This document shows, piece after piece, positions 59,638 through 64,000 of a DNA stretch of 64,000 bases; position 1 is the stretch's first letter, and every line of letters begins with the position of its first letter. The stretch is from Marvinbryantia formatexigens DSM 14469 (lineage in GTDB: Bacteria; Bacillota; Clostridia; Lachnospirales; Lachnospiraceae), in assembly GCF_025148285.1 (NCBI RefSeq), contig NZ_CP102268.1, positions 62,001 through 126,000 on the forward strand. The letters are read 5' to 3'. The position numbers and the translations under genes were made by a program. The notes under the pieces were generated by a model that was not told the origin of the DNA, did no database searches, and saw only the letters and a program-made list of their open reading frames with translations.

Positions 59638-60411
59638 TTATTTTCTTTCAATCTGCTGGAGTGTGCCACCTGCAATCTCCGAATCCAACGCCTGGTATGC
59701 AGCCGCCTGGCTCTCAAATCCGTTCGCCTGGATTGCTTCCGCGCTGATTTTAAGCTGGTACATGCCTCCGATGCCTCCGCCGATGGTCTGCATCTGTGTC
59801 TGGTTCCATTCTGTCGGTATGCAGATTGTCGTAAACAGGGTCGCCTCCTCGCCGATTTTCAGGATTCCGTCCCCTGCAACATAGTTAAATACCCATCTGT
59901 TAGCTGTGGAACGGTTTGCATCCTTCACAAAATCCGGGTTGACCATCGGGTAGCTGTTCATATCGCTCAGGGAATATCCCGGAATCCGTCCTTCTGTCAG
60001 ACCGAAGGATTCCCCGTTCTTATCATATGTACCGGTAAAGTTCTTATCGTACCGGATGGTCTGTTCAATCAGCTTCAGCGCTTCCGTATCCGTGACCGCT
60101 CTGCCGTTTTTGTCCTGCACCTCCACGATTACACGCACATAGCACGGCTCCTCACCGTTGGCATCCGTCGTGATATTTTTGACGGTCGGGTTCTTGTATA
60201 CGGTATAACCCGGATAGGTGTTTTCCCCGTCACCGTCGTCTGGATTCCACTCCGGCTCTTCCAGACCGATGTCAAGGTCGCCGATGGTGAACACGTTTGT
60301 CACCTCATCATATTCTGTCATGTATGCAAGGGTTCCTCCCGCGATAACGCCTCCTGTGCAGAGTACTGCCGCCATAACTGCAAGATATTTTTTCATTTTT
60401 GTGTTTTTCAT
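59638..60411 (-). CDS. SipW-dependent camelysin-like protein
   Basis: 257-residue exported protein started at MKNTKMKKYLAVMAAVL, with AAAGGGA upstream. The signal region ends GGTLAYMTEYDEVTNVFTIG, and the mature start GDLDIGLEEPEWNPDD closely resembles that of the 57124-57762 protein. PCYVRVIVEVQDKNG is another family segment. No C-terminal anchor. It is probably a structural subunit of the extracellular matrix or fibre made by this cluster, processed by SipW. A 100-bp gap separates it from the BsaA-like gene. Confidence 0.82.
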   Translation of the reverse strand: MKNTKMKKYLAVMAAVLCTGGVIAGGTLAYMTEYDEVTNVFTIGDLDIGLEEPEWNPDDGDGENTYPGYTVYKNPTVKNITTDANGEEPCYVRVIVEVQDKNGRAVTDTEALKLIEQTIRYDKNFTGTYDKNGESFGLTEGRIPGYSLSDMNSYPMVNPDFVKDANRSTANRWVFNYVAGDGILKIGEEATLFTTICIPTEWNQTQMQTIGGGIGGMYQLKISAEAIQANGFESQAAAYQALDSEIAGGTLQQIERK

Positions 60412-60609
60412 AATCGTATCCCTTTCTTTTTCTGTGTTCCGGAATTTTCCTGTTCCGGTTATTTTGGTTTTTTGTTTTCTGGATTGTTCTGGTTTATTAA
60501 TGACGCTGGTTCTGCCGGTATCCTGTTTCATCCCGCGCATGATAGTAATGCAGATGATTCCCCATTTCCTTCACCTCCCTCCGCTGCCGGTAACTGCAGG
60601 GTTCCCGGA

Positions 60610-61113
60610 TTACTTCATATCTGCCCATGCTTCTTCCTGCGTAAGGTCCCCTGCCTGCACTGCCTCCGCATACACAAGCACATCAAACGGCACAATGTCC
60701 TCTGCGCTGATATCGCTGCGTATAGTCACGCTGTCAAACAGGTAGCCTGTCTGCCCGCCTGGTGATAATTTCCCCGTCCAGTAATAATAACCGTCATCTT
60801 TCCGGACCCAGCCGTCATTAATCTGCAGCGGCTGGCAGATTTCATCACCGCCGTCTGTAAACTCGATGCCCGCGCGGACATAACAGTCTGTGTCACTGTT
60901 GTTCCGGATACAGGGCTTTTTAGTGATTACGGTTCCCGGTTCCGTCTCTTCGGGCGGGATAAATATCTCCGGAATATCAATATCAATTTCTGATACGTCG
61001 AATACGTTATTTTCCGCATCATCCGATATCAGATAGGCAGATGTGTAGCCGATACCGGCACATGTCAGTGTGAGCAGCAGCGCAGCCGCTGCCAGAACAG
61101 ATTTCTTTTTCAT
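60610..61113 (-). CDS. SipW-dependent camelysin-like protein, small
   Basis: 167-residue exported protein. It has the signal region MKKKSVLAAAALLLTL, TSAYLISDDAENNVFDV and the mature start VSEIDIDIPEIF, in the same pattern as the two larger relatives. The segment PCIRNNSDTDCYVRAGIEF corresponds to the family segment with Cys-Tyr-Val-Arg. AGAAGGAGG precedes the ATG, and the GTGTCA hairpin (copy B) lies directly before it. It is the first gene of the surface cluster as transcribed. Confidence 0.8.
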   Translation of the reverse strand: MKKKSVLAAAALLLTLTCAGIGYTSAYLISDDAENNVFDVSEIDIDIPEIFIPPEETEPGTVITKKPCIRNNSDTDCYVRAGIEFTDGGDEICQPLQINDGWVRKDDGYYYWTGKLSPGGQTGYLFDSVTIRSDISAEDIVPFDVLVYAEAVQAGDLTQEEAWADMK

Positions 61114-61130
61114 GATTCATCCTCCTTCTG

Positions 61131-61146
61131 GTGTCATTTGTGACAC
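61131..61146. promoter_or_regulatory. GTGTCA-N4-TGACAC hairpin, copy B
   Basis: GTGTCA TTTG TGACAC, just upstream of the ribosome site of the first SipW-dependent gene. Same core as copies A and C, with a different loop. Confidence 0.6.
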
Positions 61147-61188
61147 GGAACGGAAGTCCTGGTGTTTCTTCCGTCCGTCTTTGGCATG

Positions 61189-61211
61189 AAAAAAGCAGCC
61201 TTATAAGCTGC
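61189..61211 (-). terminator. Terminator of the ardC-type gene
   Basis: GCAGC/GCTGC arms with a 7-base loop followed by TTTTTT on the minus strand. It overlaps the stop codon of the 61201-62187 gene, so the surface cluster downstream probably has its own promoter. Confidence 0.65.
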
Positions 61212-62187
61212 ATGATGCTTTTTCCATATGCCTCGTTCTTTTTTCCGCGGGCGGGACTTCTTCCATGACCGGCATCAGGGAGCAGCCGCGGCTCCGCTCA
61301 TAATTTCCTTCCAGGCGCGCCGCAATCTTCTCGGCATCCGCACATGCGCGGAAGAGCTCATTGTAATCTTCCTGCAGGACGCCGGTCCAGGAAAGCAGAT
61401 AATCGGAATGGTCCTCATAATGCTCCCCGGTAAGGGGCAGTCCCAGGTCTGCCCCCATAAACAGTGCACTGATTTCCGCACGCAGCTCCTCGCGCGCATA
61501 TTCCGGGGAACCGTATCCGCCCGACAGGTTCCGGTCCAGACGCGTGGGATGACCGGTACTGTGCGCCATTTCATGCAGGACAGTTTTTGCAAAACTGGTA
61601 TCATCTTTAAAAAATTCCCTGAGTGGAAGGACAATCTCATCCCGCGCCGGTGAATAAAAGGCACGTTCCTGTGCAAGCTCGCGTATCCGGCATTCACTCG
61701 CCGCCATGAAATCATCCATCAGCGCCGTGACCTGCGTCTCCTGCGCTCTCTCCGGTGCCCTGTACTGGGGAAATCCCTGTATCTGTCCGGCGTTAAATAC
61801 TGTGAAGTAGGCAACAGCCGGATGCTCCAGCTCCTCCGTTTCCCTGATTTTCCTGCCGTTTTCGTCTGTCCTTATGACTTCTTTTGTAAAAATCCACTTC
61901 TCACATAAGATGCCATGTTCTCCCTTTTTCGGGTAATATCCTTTTTCCCGGTACTGTCTCAGCGTTGCCCACCGCGGGTCTGTATACCCTTTTTCCAGCA
62001 CCGCCCACATCAGCCGGAGACGGTTTCCACCCCGGTATACCGCACGGGACAGCGGATTATGTGGACGCAGCCTTTCCCGGTCCCACTCAGCCGCGTTGTT
62101 GAAAAATTTCCCCTGCCTCATCATTGCGGTGATTTTTTCCACCAGCGCCCGGCGCTGTTCCATTACGATGTCAAAGGCGCCCGGCAT
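61201..62187 (-). CDS. ArdC-type antirestriction / zincin protein
   Basis: 328-residue protein. Residues 1-140 match the ArdC N-terminal single-stranded DNA-binding domain (WATLRQYREKGYYPKKGEHG). Residues 150-300 contain a metallopeptidase-like domain with the HExxH motif HEMAHSTGH and the downstream ELRAEISALFMG. ArdC proteins protect incoming element DNA from host restriction during conjugation. This matches a conjugative element gene set. Its ATG lies inside the small upstream ORF, with AAGGAGG upstream, so translation may be coupled. Confidence 0.85.
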   Translation of the reverse strand: MPGAFDIVMEQRRALVEKITAMMRQGKFFNNAAEWDRERLRPHNPLSRAVYRGGNRLRLMWAVLEKGYTDPRWATLRQYREKGYYPKKGEHGILCEKWIFTKEVIRTDENGRKIRETEELEHPAVAYFTVFNAGQIQGFPQYRAPERAQETQVTALMDDFMAASECRIRELAQERAFYSPARDEIVLPLREFFKDDTSFAKTVLHEMAHSTGHPTRLDRNLSGGYGSPEYAREELRAEISALFMGADLGLPLTGEHYEDHSDYLLSWTGVLQEDYNELFRACADAEKIAARLEGNYERSRGCSLMPVMEEVPPAEKRTRHMEKASCSL

Positions 62188-62312
62188 ATGATAATCCCCT
62201 CCTTTCCTGTCAGGTCTTCTTCAGATACCGTCCCCGGCTCCTCCGTAATACCAAACCTTTCCATAAGTATTTTCCTGTCCGTTTCCTGGCTGTCTGTTTT
62301 CAGCAGCTTCAT
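62163..62312 (-). CDS. Small 49-residue ORF overlapping the ardC-type start
   Basis: Reads MKLLKTDSQETDRKILMERF then GITEEPGTVSEEDLTGKEG and ends ICRAPLTS. GGAGG lies ten bases before the ATG, and its last 8 codons overlap the next gene. The charged, acidic composition looks like a real small element protein, but I know no family. It would be co-translated with the ArdC-type gene. Confidence 0.5.
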   Translation of the reverse strand: MKLLKTDSQETDRKILMERFGITEEPGTVSEEDLTGKEGIIICRAPLTS

Positions 62313-62352
62313 CTGTCATCATCCTCCTTCCATCCCGGTCCGGACCACCGTA

Positions 62353-62976
62353 TCAGTCTGTGATACGTTCCCTGAAATCCGGATTATATTTCTCTTTTAA
62401 GAACCTGTCCGTCGTCACGGATACTGTTTTCACTTCCGACAGAGCCGCCCTTTTTCCTGGTTTATAACAGGCATTCACATACATATACATACAGAAAAGC
62501 ACTGTCGTGAATGCCGCATTTTCATCAGTGGCAAGTATCCGGTAGTAATGCATGTCATTATGGACAGTCCCATCTTTTTCTGCCTGTGCGGTCTGCCGGT
62601 CGCCGCAGTAGACCGGGCATCTGCTTCCTTCGATACCGAATCCGACCGGATACATGCTGTATATCATGCCGTCTTTTTCCATCCGGTGATACCCAGAGCT
62701 CTTGCACATGCTGTCCTTATGGATTGTCTGGTACACGCTGCCCGTTTCCCTGCCGTCCTGCCTTATCCGGTAAGGACGGAATCTCTTTTTACCGGCAGCA
62801 CTGTGCCTGTCCGGAAGCATTTCAAATTCCATGCCGCGGTATATCCCGCTGATATATGCCTCCATAGACCAGGGTTTCCCGGAAAGCGAAACAGTCCCCG
62901 TCTCCTCCGTCAGCCGTTTTATGGCAAAACCCGCAGTGCAGAATCCCCTTCCGGTCTGCTTCAGCTCAAGAATCAT
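62353..62976 (-). CDS. Unrecognised conjugative-element protein
   Basis: 207-residue protein started at MILELKQTGRGFCTAGF with AAGGAGGAG upstream and the GTGTCA hairpin directly before that. I do not recognise a family. It is soluble, mixed in charge, with a Cys/Tyr-rich second half (YMYVNACYKPGKRA), and no signal peptide. It lies between the coupling-protein end of the element and the ArdC-type gene, a place where Tn1549-like elements carry short accessory genes. A variant hairpin GTATCA-N5-TGATAC sits across its stop codon (62350-62366). Confidence 0.6.
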   Translation of the reverse strand: MILELKQTGRGFCTAGFAIKRLTEETGTVSLSGKPWSMEAYISGIYRGMEFEMLPDRHSAAGKKRFRPYRIRQDGRETGSVYQTIHKDSMCKSSGYHRMEKDGMIYSMYPVGFGIEGSRCPVYCGDRQTAQAEKDGTVHNDMHYYRILATDENAAFTTVLFCMYMYVNACYKPGKRAALSEVKTVSVTTDRFLKEKYNPDFRERITD

Positions 62977-62990
62977 ATCTCCTCCTTTCC

Positions 62991-63006
62991 GTGTCATCCG
63001 TGACAC
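62991..63006. promoter_or_regulatory. GTGTCA-N4-TGACAC hairpin, copy C
   Basis: GTGTCA TCCG TGACAC, directly upstream of the ribosome site of the 62353-62976 gene and 12 bp after the stop of the gene before it. Third copy of the motif in the element. Confidence 0.6.
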
Positions 63007-63017
63007 GTTTCCATGTT

Positions 63018-63476
63018 TCAGTCGTCAAATAGCCCTAACGCACTGATGATATCCTTTACCTGCGCTGTCTCCAGGTCTTCCCGTATCATGAACAGGAGCA
63101 GCTCTTTCTCTACTCCCTGCCGGATTGCTTCCTCCACAACAGCGATACGTTCCTCATCCAGGTCCGTCCGTTTCAGCCAGTCTGCCAGGATTTCTCCCAC
63201 ATCCTCCCCTTTCTCCTGCCTCCTCAGGCACTCGTTTTCTTTCCGGATGCTGTCTGCCTTTTTATCGTGCTGCCCGTCAACCAGCTTATTTTCCCTAAGC
63301 CATTCATATACCTCTGCCCCGTCCGGTGGATTCCTGTTTCTTTCCGGGAGCAGTTCCCGGATATCCAGGGACAGCAGCCTCTCCGGATTCAGATAGATAA
63401 TCACCGCCTCCCCCTCCTGTTCTTTTTTCTTCCAGTATTCCAGGTCTTTCTCATCAAGGTATTCCATATCTTTCAT
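63018..63476 (-). CDS. Unrecognised element protein, highly charged
   Basis: 152-residue protein started at MKDMEYLDEKDLEYWKKK, with GGAGGAG upstream. It is rich in Glu, Lys and Leu and probably mostly helical. Segments such as DWLKRTDLDEERIAVVEEAI and ETAQVKDIISALGLFDD look like a small regulatory or accessory protein rather than an enzyme. I recognise no domain. It lies 13 bp after the end of the VirD4-type coupling gene and is probably cotranscribed with it. Confidence 0.6.
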   Translation of the reverse strand: MKDMEYLDEKDLEYWKKKEQEGEAVIIYLNPERLLSLDIRELLPERNRNPPDGAEVYEWLRENKLVDGQHDKKADSIRKENECLRRQEKGEDVGEILADWLKRTDLDEERIAVVEEAIRQGVEKELLLFMIREDLETAQVKDIISALGLFDD

Positions 63477-63489
63477 TCCTCTCCTCCTT

Positions 63490-64000
63490 TCATGCTGCAC
63501 CTGCTATCCTGTTTTCCTTTGTAAAGACTGCCGCCAGCAGCTCCGGCTCCGCCGCAACAAATCTGTCGTCCTCATAATATCCGGTGATGCTGTGTTTCAT
63601 CAGGGTATTGTTCCCGGAGCGCACCCGTTCATCCGCTTCCACAGAAAACACCGGGTATACCTCCTTAAAATTGTAGTAGTAGCTGCACGGCATGTCCGGT
63701 ATGTATTTTCCGTCCTTCCCGTCAGACATGAGCGCATAAACAGCCGATTCTTCAAATATGCCGTGGCTCTCCTCTATCTGGTAAGCCAGCGAATTTTCCA
63801 TTGCATTTTTCCCTGTCCCTTCCAGATAAAACTGCCGCTGTCCTTCCCTGTACAGCTCCTCTGTCCTGTGATGGACATATTCCCCCAGGGAAGATGCCTC
63901 CAGGTACTCCTTTTTCTCCCAGGTACGGTATTTTTCATCCAGGACAGGGTCGCGTCCCTTAATCATGACGATACATTTCTTTTCATCCAGCTTCCGCACC
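63490..64000 (-). CDS. VirD4/TraG-type coupling protein, C-terminal part
   Basis: The frame is open to the window edge, so the start and the ATPase core lie outside. The visible first residues LDEKKCIVMIKGRDPVLDEK, followed by YRTWEKKEYLEA, match the C-terminal end of VirD4-like conjugal coupling proteins, where the segment with CI-MI-G--P--D-KY follows the last strand of the ATPase. The remaining 130 residues (HHRTEELYREGQRQFYLEG ...) appear specific to the element. A coupling protein brings the relaxase-DNA complex to the type IV channel. Confidence 0.6.
   Translation of the reverse strand, partial: VRKLDEKKCIVMIKGRDPVLDEKYRTWEKKEYLEASSLGEYVHHRTEELYREGQRQFYLEGTGKNAMENSLAYQIEESHGIFEESAVYALMSDGKDGKYIPDMPCSYYYNFKEVYPVFSVEADERVRSGNNTLMKHSITGYYEDDRFVAAEPELLAAVFTKENRIAGAA

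Larger units (their letters stand above)
44244..64000. mobile_element. Integrative conjugative element, left part
   Basis: Inferred span from the tRNA remnant to the window edge. Supporting genes are a RepA-type replication initiator (50040-51068), an ArdC-type antirestriction protein (61201-62187), a VirD4-type coupling protein (63490 onward), several small unrecognised genes typical of Tn1549-like elements, and toxin-antitoxin remnants. Neither integrase nor relaxase is in the window. The geometry of the remnant puts the intact tRNA and the integrase at the far right end, outside. The exact left end could differ by some tens of bases. Confidence 0.65.

Overview
The window looks like chromosome of a low-to-mid GC Firmicute, most likely a gut Lachnospiraceae-type Clostridium. 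The grounds are strong AGGAGG-type ribosome sites, ECF transporters with Trep_Strep/MptD S components, AraC-controlled ABC pairs, a PurF-like protein without its Cys nucleophile, SipW-dependent surface proteins and a Tn1549-like conjugative element. Nearly everything lies on the minus strand. No rRNA, CRISPR array or complete tRNA was found.

1-44 kb is chromosomal backbone. 1-4.7 kb: glycosyltransferase (cut by the edge), mutY, an L,D-transpeptidase and an amidase-SPOR protein. 4.8-33 kb is dominated by three related transporter loci, each next to an AraC regulator. Locus 1 (4.8-8.6 kb) is S-T-A with a truncated ATPase. Locus 2 (11.2-15.8 kb) is only a pair of exporter-fold ABC half-transporters. 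Locus 3 (25.3-33.2 kb) has the whole set AraC-S-T-A-ABC-ABC. A palindrome TTAG-N6-CTAA lies upstream of each transporter operon. I infer one uptake machine, perhaps for heme or a metallophore, present once whole and twice in part. Between them lie an amber-interrupted MATE gene, LysR regulators, an aldo/keto reductase, two secreted esterases, a flavin reductase, an HxlR/FMN-oxidase pair, plsY, an ArsP-like permease, a rhodanese remnant and a 31-residue membrane peptide.

33-44 kb: a two-gene 2-hydroxyacyl-CoA-dehydratase-like system whose second gene fuses a dehydratase-like half to the activase, a CydDC-like ABC pair coupled to a NOS_P-family gene, a CtpE-like P-type ATPase and the PurF-like protein.

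From about 44.24 kb to the right edge the sequence looks like one end of an integrative conjugative element. It begins at the 3' remnant of a tRNA that still has its terminator. It carries a Big2/CAP-like secreted protein, a type I toxin-antitoxin-like locus with a 28-residue hydrophobic peptide, an Rpn-type nuclease, decayed type II toxin-antitoxin genes, RepA, a surface-protein cluster (SipW peptidase, four SipW-dependent proteins, a 1468-residue SpaA-like protein, a DUF6612-like secreted protein), an ArdC-type antirestriction protein and the C-terminus of a VirD4-type coupling protein. Hairpins GTGTCA-N4-TGACAC recur inside it. Its integrase and the intact tRNA should lie beyond the right edge.
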